A DNA stretch of 64,000 nucleotides from Actinophytocola oryzae (GCF_004364325.1 NZ_SOCP01000006.1:186001-250000), one strand, 5' to 3'; counted from the first letter of the stretch, positions 7,277 to 18,058 are shown. The notes: generated by a model from the sequence alone, not told the origin. Numbers and translations are program-made.

Positions 7277-9262
7277 TCAGCCGCCGTTCCCGATCTGTGT
7301 CGCCACGATCACGCCGACATTCTCGTCCTTCTTGATCCGGGTGTTCGGCTCCTGCTGCTGCTCGATGATCTTGCCGAACTCGTCCGGGTCGGTGGTCGAG
7401 CCGGGCTGGTCGTTGAGCCTGCCCTCCCAGCCGAGGCCGTGCAGGATGTTGCGTGCCTCCTGCGGCGACTTGCCCGTCAGGTCGGGCATGAGGATGGTGT
7501 CCTCCTCGCTCTGCCCGCTCGACACGATCAGCGTGATCTTGGTGTCCGGGGGCTGCTTGCCCTTCGGGTTCTGGTCGATCACCTGGTTCTTCGGCTTGTC
7601 GGACTCCTGGTCCTGCCGCTCGACCTGGAAGCCCGCGTTCTCGATCTGGGCCTTGGCGGTGTCGAAGTCCTTGCCGACGACGTCCGGCACGGACTCGTTC
7701 TCCTTCGCCTTGCCGGTCGTCAGCTTGACCGCGGTGCCCTTCGCGACCTGCGCGCCACTCGCCGGGTCCTGCGCGATCACCTTGCCGACCGAGTCGTCGT
7801 CGTCGGTCTCTTCCTCGTTGACCGCGGGATCGACGGTGAGGCCCACCGCCTCCAGGGCCGCGCGTGCCTCGTCGGGTGTCTTGCCGCTGAGGTCCGGGAC
7901 CCCGACCTTCTCCGCCTCCTGGCCGACGACGAGGGTGATCGTGTCCTCTTTGTTGATCTTCTGCCCGGGTTTCGGGGTCGTGTCGATGACCTTGTTGATC
8001 GAGTCCGGACCGCACTGGCCCGGCTGGTTCGTCGCGGTCGCCTCGCAGACGCGGTACTCGACCGTCGGGTTGAACCCCTTCTGGATCAGCTCACTGCGTG
8101 CGTCCTCGAGCAGTTGTCCGGTCACGTCCGGCACCTCGACCAGGCCGGACGGCGGCTCGTCGCCGAGCACGCTGCTCATCAGCCAGATCAGCACGCCGAC
8201 CAGCGCGACACCGAGGACCGTGAGCAACGCGATCAGCCAGCCCTTGCGGCGGCGTCGACGGCGTTCCTCCTCCTCGTCCTCGTACGGGTCGTAGTCGTCG
8301 TAGTCGTTCGAGAGCGCCTGCGGGCGGTGCCTGCCGCGCTGCTGCGGCATCGCGCTGGTGCGGCCCTGCGACAGGATCGTCGTGCGGTCCTCGTCGGTCA
8401 TCACCATCGGCGCGAGCGGCCGCTGGCCCGACAGCACCCGCACCAGGTCGGTCCGCATCTCCGCGGCCGACTGGTAGCGGTTGGCCGCGCCCTTCGACAT
8501 GGCCTTCAGCACGATCGCGTCGAGCGCCGGGTTGACCCTCGGGTTCAGCGCCGACGGCGGCTTCGGGTCCTCCCGCACGTGCTGGTAGGCGACCGCGACG
8601 GGGGAGTCGCCGGTGAACGGCGGCTCGCCGGTCAGCAGCTCGAACAGCACGCAGCCCGCCGCGTACACGTCACTGCGTGCGTCGACGGTCTCGCCGCGTG
8701 CCTGCTCGGGCGACAGGTACTGGGCGGTCCCTATCACCGCCGCGGTCTGCGTGACCGCGGCCTGGCCGTCGTGCACGGCACGCGCGATGCCGAAGTCCAT
8801 CACCTTGACCGCACCGGTCTTGGTGATCATCACGTTGGCCGGCTTGACGTCACGGTGGATGATGCCGTGGCGGTGGGAGAAGTCCAGTGCCGCGCTGACA
8901 TCGGCCATGATCTCCATGGCGCGCTGACCGGGCAGTGGGCCCTCGGTCTTCACGATGTCCCGCAGCGTGCGCCCGTCCACGTACTCCATGACGATGTACG
9001 GCAGTGGGCCGTGCTCGGTTCTGGTCTCGCCGGTGTCGTACACGGCGACGATGGCCGGGTGGTTCAGGGCGGCCGCGTTCTGCGCCTCGCGCCGGAACCG
9101 CTCCTGGAACTGCGGGTCCCGTGCGAGGTCCGCACGCAGCACCTTCACGGCGACGTCCCGGCCGAGGCGGACGTCGCGACCCTTGTGCACCTCGGACATG
9201 CCGCCATAACCGAGCGTGTCGCCAAGCTCGTAGCGGTTGGAGAGCAGTCTCGGTGTGGTCAT
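7277..9262 (-). CDS. pknB: Ser/Thr protein kinase PknB with four PASTA domains
   Basis: 661 residues. The kinase domain (about 11-270) has Lys40 (VAVKVL), catalytic Asp138 in HRDVKPANVM, DFG 157-159 and activation-loop Thr171/Thr173 in AVTQTAAVIGTAQYL, the same arrangement as mycobacterial PknB. An acidic/basic juxtamembrane segment leads to one membrane helix (about 343-367) and four tandem PASTA repeats to the C-terminus, each beginning with a VPD-like or MPD-like motif. PASTA domains bind muropeptides/lipid II, so the kinase couples wall status to division and growth. The first PASTA carries two Cys, possibly a disulfide. Co-operonic with pknA, pbpA, rodA and pstP. Confidence 0.98.
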   Translation of the reverse strand: MTTPRLLSNRYELGDTLGYGGMSEVHKGRDVRLGRDVAVKVLRADLARDPQFQERFRREAQNAAALNHPAIVAVYDTGETRTEHGPLPYIVMEYVDGRTLRDIVKTEGPLPGQRAMEIMADVSAALDFSHRHGIIHRDVKPANVMITKTGAVKVMDFGIARAVHDGQAAVTQTAAVIGTAQYLSPEQARGETVDARSDVYAAGCVLFELLTGEPPFTGDSPVAVAYQHVREDPKPPSALNPRVNPALDAIVLKAMSKGAANRYQSAAEMRTDLVRVLSGQRPLAPMVMTDEDRTTILSQGRTSAMPQQRGRHRPQALSNDYDDYDPYEDEEEERRRRRRKGWLIALLTVLGVALVGVLIWLMSSVLGDEPPSGLVEVPDVTGQLLEDARSELIQKGFNPTVEYRVCEATATNQPGQCGPDSINKVIDTTPKPGQKINKEDTITLVVGQEAEKVGVPDLSGKTPDEARAALEAVGLTVDPAVNEEETDDDDSVGKVIAQDPASGAQVAKGTAVKLTTGKAKENESVPDVVGKDFDTAKAQIENAGFQVERQDQESDKPKNQVIDQNPKGKQPPDTKITLIVSSGQSEEDTILMPDLTGKSPQEARNILHGLGWEGRLNDQPGSTTDPDEFGKIIEQQQEPNTRIKKDENVGVIVATQIGNGG

Positions 9263-9332
9263 CGGTCTTTCGTCTCGATCCTCGTCGGGTGTGCGCCCAT
9301 AATGCCTGTCCCGTGGCGGTTCCCGCGGTCAG

Positions 9333-10793
<1,461 letters not shown>

Positions 10794-10799
10794 CTCCAG

Positions 10800-12302
10800 C
10801 TACCCCCCGACCAGCGCGTTGATGGCGGCCCGGCCGACACCGGCCGCGAGCTTGCCGCCGGTCGCGGCGACGTCCTTGCTTTCTACCACCACGGCGACCG
10901 CGATCTGGGGGTTATCGGCAGGTGCGAACGCCACGTACCAGGCGAACGGCGGCGCGCTCTTCGGGTCGACGCCGGTCTCCGCGGTACCGGTCTTGGACGC
11001 GATGGTCAGGTCCGACTTCTTGCCGGGGCCCGCGGTGAACTTCTCCGACTCGATCATCATGTCGCGCAGCTCGTTCGCGTCCGAGCCGGACATGGCCTGG
11101 TCGACCTCGTCCGCGTGGAAGCCGGAGATCTCGTCGAGGTCCGGGGCCAGGATCTTCTGCACCAGCTGTGGGCGCATCCGCGAGCCGTCGTTGGCGATCG
11201 TGGCCGCGATGCTGCAGTTCTGCAGCGCGGTGAGGCGCACGTCCTTCTGCCCGATGCCGCTCTGGAACAGCGAGGGCCGGTTGGGGATCACCATGCACTG
11301 GTCGTCGGCACGCGACCCGAGGCACGACGGCACCACGGCCATCGGGATCTGCAGGTCCGTGTCACCGATGCCGAACTTGGCCGCCTGGTCCCGGAGCTTG
11401 TCGGCGCCGACCTGGTCGGCCAGCTGCGCGAACGCCGTGTTGCACGAGTGCGCGAGCGCGCTCTGCATCGTCCCGTCGCCGCAGGTGCTCCGGCTGTAGT
11501 TCGCGAGGCAGGTGTTGTCGTTGACGTTGCAGTTCGTGTCGCCGTTGATCACGTTGATGCCGGGCGACTGGGTCACCTGCGTGTTCTTGTCCTTGCCATC
11601 CGCCAGCGCGGCCGCGGCGGTGACCAGCTTGAACGTCGACCCCGGCGCGTAGTTCTCCGAGATCGCCCGGTTCAGCATCGGCTTGGCCGGGTTGTTCGCG
11701 TCCTTGTACTGGTCGAAGGTCTGCTGCTGCACGGTGCCGTCGGTGCTCGCGAGGCCGGACGGGTCGTAGGACGGCGTGGACGCCATCGCCAGGATCTGGC
11801 CGTCGTCCGGCTTGATCGCGACGACCGCGCCGGTGAAGCCGTTCGACACCATCGAGTCGTACGCGGCCTGCTGCACCTTCGAGTTGATCGTGGTGACGAT
11901 GTTGCCGCCGCGCGGGTCCCTGCCGGTGATCAGGTCGGACAGTCTGCGCACGAACAGCCGGTCGTCCGAGCCGTTGAGGATGTCGTTCTCGGCGTTCTCG
12001 AGGCCGGTGGAGCCGTACCGCACCGAGTAGAAACCGGTGACCGGCGCGTACATCCCGCCGTTCTCGTAGGTCCGCTGGTACTGCAGGCGGCCGTTCGTCG
12101 ACTTGACGTTGGCGATGATCTTCTCGTCACTGGTGAGGATCTTCCCGCGCTGTCGCGAGTACTCCTCCAGCAGGACGCGGCGGTTGCGTGCGTCGTCGCG
12201 GTAGTCGTCCGCCTTGACGACCTGGATGTAGGTGGCGTTCGCCAGGAGCAGCACGATCATGGCGAGCATCGCCAGGCCTACCCGGCGCAGCGGAGTGTTC
12301 AT
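10800..12302 (-). CDS. pbpA: penicillin-binding protein, class B transpeptidase PbpA
   Basis: 500 residues, with an N-terminal membrane anchor (about 8-28), a PBP-dimer region and the transpeptidase domain. Active-site motifs are complete: Ser222 in STFK, Ser286-Cys-Asn, and Lys437-Thr-Gly. It cross-links peptidoglycan, partnering the glycosyltransferase RodA, whose gene overlaps it by 4 nt (ATGA). Length and order match Rv0016c. Three or more Cys in 258-287 may form disulfides outside the membrane. Confidence 0.97.
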   Translation of the reverse strand: MNTPLRRVGLAMLAMIVLLLANATYIQVVKADDYRDDARNRRVLLEEYSRQRGKILTSDEKIIANVKSTNGRLQYQRTYENGGMYAPVTGFYSVRYGSTGLENAENDILNGSDDRLFVRRLSDLITGRDPRGGNIVTTINSKVQQAAYDSMVSNGFTGAVVAIKPDDGQILAMASTPSYDPSGLASTDGTVQQQTFDQYKDANNPAKPMLNRAISENYAPGSTFKLVTAAAALADGKDKNTQVTQSPGINVINGDTNCNVNDNTCLANYSRSTCGDGTMQSALAHSCNTAFAQLADQVGADKLRDQAAKFGIGDTDLQIPMAVVPSCLGSRADDQCMVIPNRPSLFQSGIGQKDVRLTALQNCSIAATIANDGSRMRPQLVQKILAPDLDEISGFHADEVDQAMSGSDANELRDMMIESEKFTAGPGKKSDLTIASKTGTAETGVDPKSAPPFAWYVAFAPADNPQIAVAVVVESKDVAATGGKLAAGVGRAAINALVGG

Positions 12303-13756
12303 TGCGGCCGCTCCACCATTACCGTTCCAGCCTCCGCGATCGGCACCTGGTTGACCGGCTTCGGCCGCTGCCCCGTCTGCGGGCGGCGGGCCGCGTCCGA
12401 GATCCGCAGCAACAACGCGACCAGCACGTAGTTGGCCAGCAGCGACGAGCCACCCGCGGACAGGAACGGCGCGGTGATACCGGTCATGGGGATGAGCTTC
12501 GTGACCCCGCCGACGACCACGAACACCTGCATGAGCAGTGCGAACGAGAGGCCGCCGCCGAGGAGCTTGCCGAACGTGTCCCGCACGGCGATCGCCGAAC
12601 GCAGGCCGCGCATGGCGAGCAGCATGTACACCAGCAGCACCGCGGCGAGCCCGATGAAGCCGAGCTCCTCGCCGATCGCCGCGGTGATGAAGTCCGAGTT
12701 CGCGAGCGGCACCATGTCCGGTCTGCCCGCGCCGAGGCCCGTGCCGCCGACCCCGCCGGTGCCGAGGCCGAACAGGGCCTGTGCGATCTGGTAGCCGCCC
12801 CTGTCGTAGTCGGCGAACGGGTCGAGCCAGCTCGCCACGCGCACCTGGACGTGGCCGAACAGCTGGTAGGCCAACAGGCAGCCGCCGACGAACAGCGCGA
12901 GGCCGACCGCGACCCAGATCGCGCGCTCGGTCGCCACGTACAACATGACCAGCACGGTGCCGAAGAACAACAGCGACGAGCCGAGGTCCTTCTCCGCCAC
13001 GAGGACCATCACCGAGACGGCCCAGCAGAACAGGATCGGCCCGAGGTCGCGTGCTCGCGGCAGGTCGATGCCCATCACCCGGCGGCCCGCGGCCATGAAC
13101 AGGTCGCGCTTGGAGACCAGGAACGCCGCGAAGAAGATAAGCAGCAGGATCTTGGCGAACTCACCCGGCTGGATCGACAGCGGCCCGACCACGAGCCAGA
13201 TCTTCGCGCCGTTGATCGTCGGCGCGATCACGCTGGGCAGGACGGCGGGCACGCCGAGCATGAAGAGGCCGACCAGACCGAACGTGTAGCCGTAGCGGGT
13301 CAGCGTGCGGTGGTCCTTCAGCACGTACAGGACCGCGAGGAACATGAGCAGCGCGATCGTGGTCCACAGGATCTGCTTCGGCACCGCGTTCTGGAACTCT
13401 TCGTTCGACTGCAGCGCACTTTCCGCGCCCGCCAGGTCCAGCCGGTAGATCATCACCAGACCGATGCCGTTGAGCAGCGCGACGCACGGCAGGATCAGCG
13501 GGTCGGCGTACGGTGCGAACTTGCGGACCGCGAGGTGTGCGATCCCGAACAGTGCCAGGTAGGCGAGGCCGTACCAGAGGATCCGCAGCGAGAGCGACTC
13601 GTTCTGGTTTCCCTCGACCAGCATCAGCGCCGCCGTCACCAGCCCGGCCGCGAACGCGAGCATCGACAGTTCGGTGCCGCGCCGGGTGGGAGCGGTTCTG
13701 TCCTGTGCGTCGCCGGACTGCCCTGCCAGCAACCCCGCCGAGCCCGGCTCAGCCAT
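12299..13756 (-). CDS. rodA: FtsW/RodA/SpoVE-family peptidoglycan glycosyltransferase
   Basis: 485 residues with about ten to twelve membrane helices and SEDS-family motifs: SIQPGEFAKILLLIF, LGSSLLFFGT, and GVTKLIPMTGITAPFLSAGGSS near the C-terminus. SEDS proteins polymerise glycan strands from lipid II; the cognate PBP is encoded directly downstream (4-nt overlap). The stop of pstP overlaps its start (TGATG). The N-terminal cytoplasmic extension (about 30 residues, with TAPTRRGTE) could be a kinase target; that is inference. Confidence 0.97.
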   Translation of the reverse strand: MAEPGSAGLLAGQSGDAQDRTAPTRRGTELSMLAFAAGLVTAALMLVEGNQNESLSLRILWYGLAYLALFGIAHLAVRKFAPYADPLILPCVALLNGIGLVMIYRLDLAGAESALQSNEEFQNAVPKQILWTTIALLMFLAVLYVLKDHRTLTRYGYTFGLVGLFMLGVPAVLPSVIAPTINGAKIWLVVGPLSIQPGEFAKILLLIFFAAFLVSKRDLFMAAGRRVMGIDLPRARDLGPILFCWAVSVMVLVAEKDLGSSLLFFGTVLVMLYVATERAIWVAVGLALFVGGCLLAYQLFGHVQVRVASWLDPFADYDRGGYQIAQALFGLGTGGVGGTGLGAGRPDMVPLANSDFITAAIGEELGFIGLAAVLLVYMLLAMRGLRSAIAVRDTFGKLLGGGLSFALLMQVFVVVGGVTKLIPMTGITAPFLSAGGSSLLANYVLVALLLRISDAARRPQTGQRPKPVNQVPIAEAGTVMVERPQ

Positions 13757-15165
13757 CAGCCGCCGCCCTCACGCGGGACTCGGCAGTTCTCGCCGGCCTT
13801 CGGTTCGACCGCGGACGAGCTACCCGGCTGTGACGTCGTGGTGGTCGCGCCCGTCGGCTGCCCGGCAGGCGGAGTCGGAGTGCCGCTCGTCGGGGTCTGG
13901 CCCACCGTGCGCTCCTGCCTCTCCAGCGACTCGCAGGTCGGCAGCGGGTACTTCGTCCGCAGCTCGCGGATGAACTGGCGCGCGTCCGGGACGTTGTCGA
14001 AGCTCTCCGTGCCCTCGCGGACCGCCTCGCGGCCGAGCTGCTTGAGGTCCTCGACGTAGAACTTGTCGCACGTCGGCACCGTGGGATCGCACGAGCCCTG
14101 GACCTGCCGGTTCAGCGAGATGCCGAAGACACTGCCGCGCACGCCCTGGAAGATCGCGATCTCTCCGTCGTCGGCCTCACCGACGAAATACTGCTTGTTC
14201 ACCACGACCCAGGTTGCCACGCCGCCGCCCACCAGGAGCAGCAGAACGACGAAGAGGATCGCGAAAACCCGGAAACGCCTGCGCCTCCTCGCCTTCGGGT
14301 CCGGTGGCGGGGTCACGGGCTCCGGCGGCTTCGGGATCTCGCGGGGCGCGGTGAGCGCCCCGGCACGTGAGGCGGCCGAGTCCGGCGGCGGGCTCTGGTC
14401 CTGGCCGTTGCCCGCGGCGCCACCCACTATCGGGATGTCCTCGCCGAAGTCGATGTCCACGACGTCCGCGACGATCACCGTCACGTTGTCGGGACCGCCG
14501 CCCTTGAGAGCCAGCTCGATCAGCCGGTCGGCACAGGCCTGCGCGTCCGGGATCTTGATGGTGTCGGACAGCGTCTCGTGGCTGACCACGCCGGACAGGC
14601 CGTCGGAACACAGCAGGTACCGGTCGCCTGCGCGAGCCTCGCGAACCGTGAGGTTCGGTTCCACCTCGTGACCGGTGAGGGCCTTGAGGAGTAACGAGCG
14701 TTGGGGGTGGGTCGCGGCCTCGTCCTCGGTGATCCGGCCCTCGTCGATCAGCGACTGGACGAACGTGTCGTCGTGCGTGATCTGGGCGAACTGACCGTTG
14801 CGGTGGAGGTAGGCACGCGAGTCACCGATGTGGACGAGACCGATGCGGTTGCCTGCGAAGAGGATCGCCGTGAGCGTGGTGCCCATGCCGTCCAGCTCGG
14901 GGTCTCTCGCGACCAGCTCGGCGATAGCGCCGTTGCCGTTCGCGGTGGCCTCCCGCAACTGGGCGAGCAGGTCGTCACCAGGCTCGTCGTCGTCGAGTGG
15001 TGCCAGGGCGGCGATGACGACTTTGCTGGCTACCTCACCCGCGGCGTGACCACCCATGCCGTCGGCGAGTGAGAGCAGGCGCGGTCCCGCGTACACGGAG
15101 TCCTGGTTGTTGGAGCGGACCAGGCCTCGGTCGCTGCGGGCCGCGTAGCGAAGGACGAGGGTCAT
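13756..15165 (-). CDS. pstP: PP2C-family Ser/Thr phosphatase PstP
   Basis: 469 residues. PPM/PP2C catalytic domain about 1-240 with metal-binding motifs SDRGLVRSNNQDS, DGMGGHAAGEVAS, GDSRAYLH, DGLSGVV and GPDNVTVIV. A Pro-rich juxtamembrane region, one membrane helix (about 305-325) and an exported domain with paired Cys follow, ending in a Thr/Pro-rich tail. It dephosphorylates PknA/PknB and their substrates and is metal dependent (Mn/Mg). Starts overlap the fhaB stop (ATGA), so the two are coupled. Confidence 0.97.
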   Translation of the reverse strand: MTLVLRYAARSDRGLVRSNNQDSVYAGPRLLSLADGMGGHAAGEVASKVVIAALAPLDDDEPGDDLLAQLREATANGNGAIAELVARDPELDGMGTTLTAILFAGNRIGLVHIGDSRAYLHRNGQFAQITHDDTFVQSLIDEGRITEDEAATHPQRSLLLKALTGHEVEPNLTVREARAGDRYLLCSDGLSGVVSHETLSDTIKIPDAQACADRLIELALKGGGPDNVTVIVADVVDIDFGEDIPIVGGAAGNGQDQSPPPDSAASRAGALTAPREIPKPPEPVTPPPDPKARRRRRFRVFAILFVVLLLLVGGGVATWVVVNKQYFVGEADDGEIAIFQGVRGSVFGISLNRQVQGSCDPTVPTCDKFYVEDLKQLGREAVREGTESFDNVPDARQFIRELRTKYPLPTCESLERQERTVGQTPTSGTPTPPAGQPTGATTTTSQPGSSSAVEPKAGENCRVPREGGG

Positions 15166-15620
15166 GACCGTAGCTCGATCACCGTCTTGCCGATTCGGAT
15201 CGGGGCCCCCAGGGGCACCCGAAGGGGTGCCGTGACCTTAGCCCTGTCCAGGTAGGTCCCATTAGTCGAGCCCAGATCTTCCACGTACCAGTCCGTTCCG
15301 CGCAACGAGATCCGCGCGTGGCGCGTGGACGCGTAGTCGTCGTCGAGTACCAACGTGGAGTCGTCCGCGCGACCGATCATGATCGGTCGGCCGTCCAGCG
15401 AGATGCGGGTGCCCGCCAACGCCCCGTGGGTCACCACGAGCTGACGAGGCGCCTTGCCCCTTGTCTTCTTCGCCGCCGAACGACGGAAACCGGGTACTTC
15501 GACCCGGATACCGGCAGCCGCGTAGAGGTCTGACCTGACGACCCGTAACGCGGCCAGCACGAACAACCAGAGCAGGGCGAGAAACCCTGCTCTGGTCAGC
15601 TGCACAACCAGCTCTGGCAC
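15162..15620 (-). CDS. fhaB: FHA-domain protein FhaB (FipA)
   Basis: 152 residues, GTG start. An N-terminal membrane helix (LTRAGFLALLWLFVLAALRVV) is followed by a basic linker (KKTRGKAPRQ) and a C-terminal FHA domain with GRADDST, SxxHARI (STRHARIS) and GSTNGTYLD, the residues that hold phosphothreonine. Homologue of Rv0019c, which links kinase signalling to division and wall assembly. Confidence 0.95.
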   Translation of the reverse strand: MPELVVQLTRAGFLALLWLFVLAALRVVRSDLYAAAGIRVEVPGFRRSAAKKTRGKAPRQLVVTHGALAGTRISLDGRPIMIGRADDSTLVLDDDYASTRHARISLRGTDWYVEDLGSTNGTYLDRAKVTAPLRVPLGAPIRIGKTVIELRS

Positions 15621-15678
15621 CTGCTGCGAACGCTCCCGCCTTGAGGGGATAGGTGAGACCGCCCGGTATCAGACGATG

Positions 15679-16845
15679 TCAGCCTTGGGTACGGAACACC
15701 AACGAGGAGTGACCGATACGGATCACATCTCCGTCCGCCAGCTGCCAGGTCTGCACCGGGGTGCCGTTCACCGTAGTGCCATTGGTCGAACCGAGATCCG
15801 CCAGAGTCGCAGACTGCCCATCCCAGGTGATTTCCAGGTGCCGCCGGGAGACCCCGGTGTCGGGCAGACGGAAGTCCGCGTCCTGGCCACGGCCCACGAC
15901 GTTGCCACCCTGCTTCAGGGAGTACGTGCGGTTCGAGCCGTCGTCGAGCTGCAGGCTCGCGTTGAGCTGGCGCGGGCCGGTCTGCACGGCGGGCGGTGCG
16001 TAGCCCTGCTGGGCGTACGGGTCACCCTGGCCGTAGCCGCCCTGCTGGCCGTAGCCCTGCTGCTGGCCGTAACCCTGGTCGTAGCCACCTTGCTGGCCGT
16101 AACCCTGGTCGTACCCCTGCTGCTGGCCATAGCCCTGCTGCTGCTGGCCGTAACCCTGGTCATAGCCCTGCTGGCCATAGCCCTGGTCGTACCCCTGCTG
16201 CTGCTGGCCGTAACCCTGCTGCTGCTGGTTGTAACCCTGGTCGTAGCCCTGCTGGCCGTAACCCTGGTCATAGCCACCTTGCTGGCCATAACCCTGGTCA
16301 TAGCCGCCTTGCTGACCGTAGCCCTGGCCCTGTTGGCCATAGCCGTACTGCTGTCCGTAAGGATCGCCCTCGGGCGGTTGGCCGTAGCCGGGAGGCTGGC
16401 TCATGGATCGGTCTCCTGCGTTGCGGGGTTGTGCCGACCGTGCCTCGCCGGGCGCCCTGGCCGGAGCCTTGACGTCCGGGTCGACGGTCGAGCGTATTCG
16501 GAACTGTCCGGTGTGCAGCGCGTCGGAGCGCTCCAGGGAGACTACGACGTCACCGTATGTGTCCCAATGCTGCTCCGCGAGATACTCCTCGACACAGTCC
16601 GCGAGCAGCGCGGTCGTGCGGTCCGTCTCTCCGGCGAAGTTACCGAAGTCCTGTTCGCCGAGTTGCACTATGTAGTGGTTCGGTGCAAGTTGCCGGCCAC
16701 CGGCCAGCTCCTTGAGGTGGACCTCACCTTCACGCAGCAGCGCCTGCGCCAACTCCTGGGGCACCACGCTGCCACCGAACACACGCGCGAAGGTGTTGCC
16801 CACAGCGTTCTCCAGCTTGCGGTTCAGCCGCTGCCCGAGGCCCAT
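15679..16845 (-). CDS. fhaA: FHA-domain protein FhaA (DUF3662 plus FHA)
   Basis: 388 residues, excellent GAGGAGG before ATG 16845. Residues 1-120 form the DUF3662 domain typical of FhaA; about 155-275 is a low-complexity Gly-Tyr-Gln repeat (units such as YGQQGGYDQG); about 295-388 is the FHA domain with GRGQDADFRL, SRRHLEI and GSTNGTTVNG. FhaA binds phosphorylated wall-synthesis regulators (MviN/MurJ in M. tuberculosis). First gene of the minus-strand signalling operon and divergent from tRNA-Leu. The repeat may be aggregation or phase-separation prone, which is inference. Confidence 0.97.
   Translation of the reverse strand: MGLGQRLNRKLENAVGNTFARVFGGSVVPQELAQALLREGEVHLKELAGGRQLAPNHYIVQLGEQDFGNFAGETDRTTALLADCVEEYLAEQHWDTYGDVVVSLERSDALHTGQFRIRSTVDPDVKAPARAPGEARSAQPRNAGDRSMSQPPGYGQPPEGDPYGQQYGYGQQGQGYGQQGGYDQGYGQQGGYDQGYGQQGYDQGYNQQQQGYGQQQQGYDQGYGQQGYDQGYGQQQQGYGQQQGYDQGYGQQGGYDQGYGQQQGYGQQGGYGQGDPYAQQGYAPPAVQTGPRQLNASLQLDDGSNRTYSLKQGGNVVGRGQDADFRLPDTGVSRRHLEITWDGQSATLADLGSTNGTTVNGTPVQTWQLADGDVIRIGHSSLVFRTQG
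16010..16370 (-). repeat. in-frame Gly/Tyr/Gln-coding tandem repeats in fhaA
   Basis: Degenerate 15-33-nt units built around CTGCTGGCCGTA and CCCTGGTCGTA on the + strand encode YGQQ, YDQG and related steps on the minus strand. Frame is kept throughout. Such repeats expand and contract by slippage, so length should vary between strains. Confidence 0.85.
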
Positions 16846-16875
16846 GGGTTCCTCCTCTCACGTGTGGTCCTTGTT

Positions 16876-16883
16876 CGATCGTA
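16876..16883 (-). promoter_or_regulatory. candidate -10 (TACGAT) of the fhaA-pknB operon
   Basis: On the minus strand TACGAT is preceded by TGTCCT at a 16-nt spacing, about 35 nt upstream of the fhaA ATG. It is the only good -10 match in the 113-bp gap between fhaA and tRNA-Leu. The tRNA promoter must lie in the same gap; a TACGCT at about 16938 would be its -10. Confidence 0.35.
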
Positions 16884-16958
16884 TCTGGGTCCGGCCCCAA
16901 GGACAGGGCGATGTGCAAACCCGTTCCGCCGCCGTGTACGCTTCGCTGGCACCCACTC

Positions 16959-17041
16959 GGGCGAGTGGCGGAATGGCAGACGCGCACGGTTCAGGTCCGT
17001 GTGTCCGAAAGGACGTGGGGGTTCAACTCCCCCCTCGCCCA
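16959..17041 (+). tRNA. leuT: tRNA-Leu (anticodon CAG)
   Basis: Acceptor stem GGGCGAG (16959-16965) pairs perfectly with CTCGCCC (17034-17040), discriminator A at 17041. The anticodon loop TTCAGGT gives CAG, reading CTG. A long variable arm (GTGTCCGAAAGGACGT region) and the T-loop GTTCAACTC fit a class II tRNA-Leu. The 3' CCA is not encoded. Its position beside fhaA is conserved in actinobacteria. Confidence 0.97.
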
Positions 17042-17104
17042 CTCGACCTTGGGCGTCCCGTGTTCGCGGGGCGAGCTCACCAGGTTTGCGGTCTCGTCAT
17101 CATG

Positions 17105-17125
17105 TTGGGGGGCCGAGCCCCCCAA
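17105..17125 (+). terminator. G-rich hairpin terminator after tRNA-Leu
   Basis: A 9-bp stem, TTGGGGGGC (17105-17113) with GCCCCCCAA (17117-17125), and a 3-nt loop, then a second C-run. It lies 64 nt after the tRNA and would end its precursor transcript. Confidence 0.65.
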
Positions 17126-18058
17126 GCCCCCCACGGTGCGGTTTGTTGCTGACCCAGCTTGGTTGCTCTGGGTGTTCGCTGCGCGGGGGTTGCTGTGCGG
17201 TTTTGGGGTTGGGTCGTTGTGGGTTTTCTTCTTTTTGCTCACTCTCTGTTCTTGGGTGGGTGGGTTGTGTTTCGTTGTATTTGTCACTTTACGACTGTCT
17301 AGTTGCAGGTCGGTCTCGCTTGTCGTGCTTCTCGGGGGCTGTTCGGTCGGCACGGGGGTGTGGGGTGTAACTCCTGGCACCAGACCGGCGGTTGGGGTGC
17401 TCGTTCCTCATCCTGGTGGATCGGACGTTCCCGTCCTCTCGGGGCTTCGTGGCGGGGGGTGGGGCCTGGTTTGTTGTGCTTCTCGGTTTTCGGGTTTGGG
17501 CTTCGCCTTGTTTCTTCCCCGGGTTCCTGTTCGCCGGGTGTCCGGGCGGTTGTCTCTCGTCGTTGCTGGTCTGGCTGCTTTGTTGTCTGGCTGGCTTCCT
17601 TTGCGGCTGCCTTCTTGGGGTTCTTGTTTGTTGGCAGGTTGCTGTCTTGTGTTGGGTTCGTCACTTCTTCTGGGGTGGGGCCATCCTTTGGGGTGGGTTC
17701 AACCGCTGTTCGGGTGTTTCGAGGTGGTGTTGTGGGGGCGGGGGTCGGGCTGGGGGTGTTGATCTTTCTTGCTGGTCGGGGGGCTTGTGTGCAAATTGCT
17801 GGGGGCAACTTTGAGTATTGGTTCGTGTTCAACCGTCCGGCGGAGGACTCACCCAGACGGCCGCATCGTCGGGGCGAAGTCCCATTGCCGCCTGTCGACC
17901 GGTCACCGACCGCTCAGCGCCGTCGGTCGCAGGATGCCCGTTTTCGTCTGCGGTTGGGCACCTGCGGCCTGGTAGCACAGTCATGTAACCAAATACGTCG
18001 CAGGTCGGCAGGGGATGGCACGTCGAACGTCGCGGCGGTAGCGGAGAGGGCTGGGTTC
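17126..18058. other. non-coding gap with an adenine-depleted G/T-rich tract
   Basis: From about 17150 to 17800 the + strand is nearly devoid of A: the rows 17161-17220, 17461-17520 and 17521-17580 contain none. G and T dominate. Open frames on both strands are long only because stop codons need A on that strand; their translations are low-complexity and show no family resemblance. From about 17830 base use returns to normal, but I see no gene until 18059. Confidence 0.75.

Noticed and set aside
16010..16370. possible CRISPR-like repeat array
   Set aside because: Units are in frame, degenerate and lie inside fhaA; no constant-length spacers.
16991..17380. 129-residue minus-strand frame crossing tRNA-Leu
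   Set aside because: It translates the tRNA complement, a common false gene.
17299..17832. 177-residue Pro/Thr/Lys-rich minus-strand frame
   Set aside because: Product of the A-depleted tract; low complexity, no start signal, no resemblance to a family.
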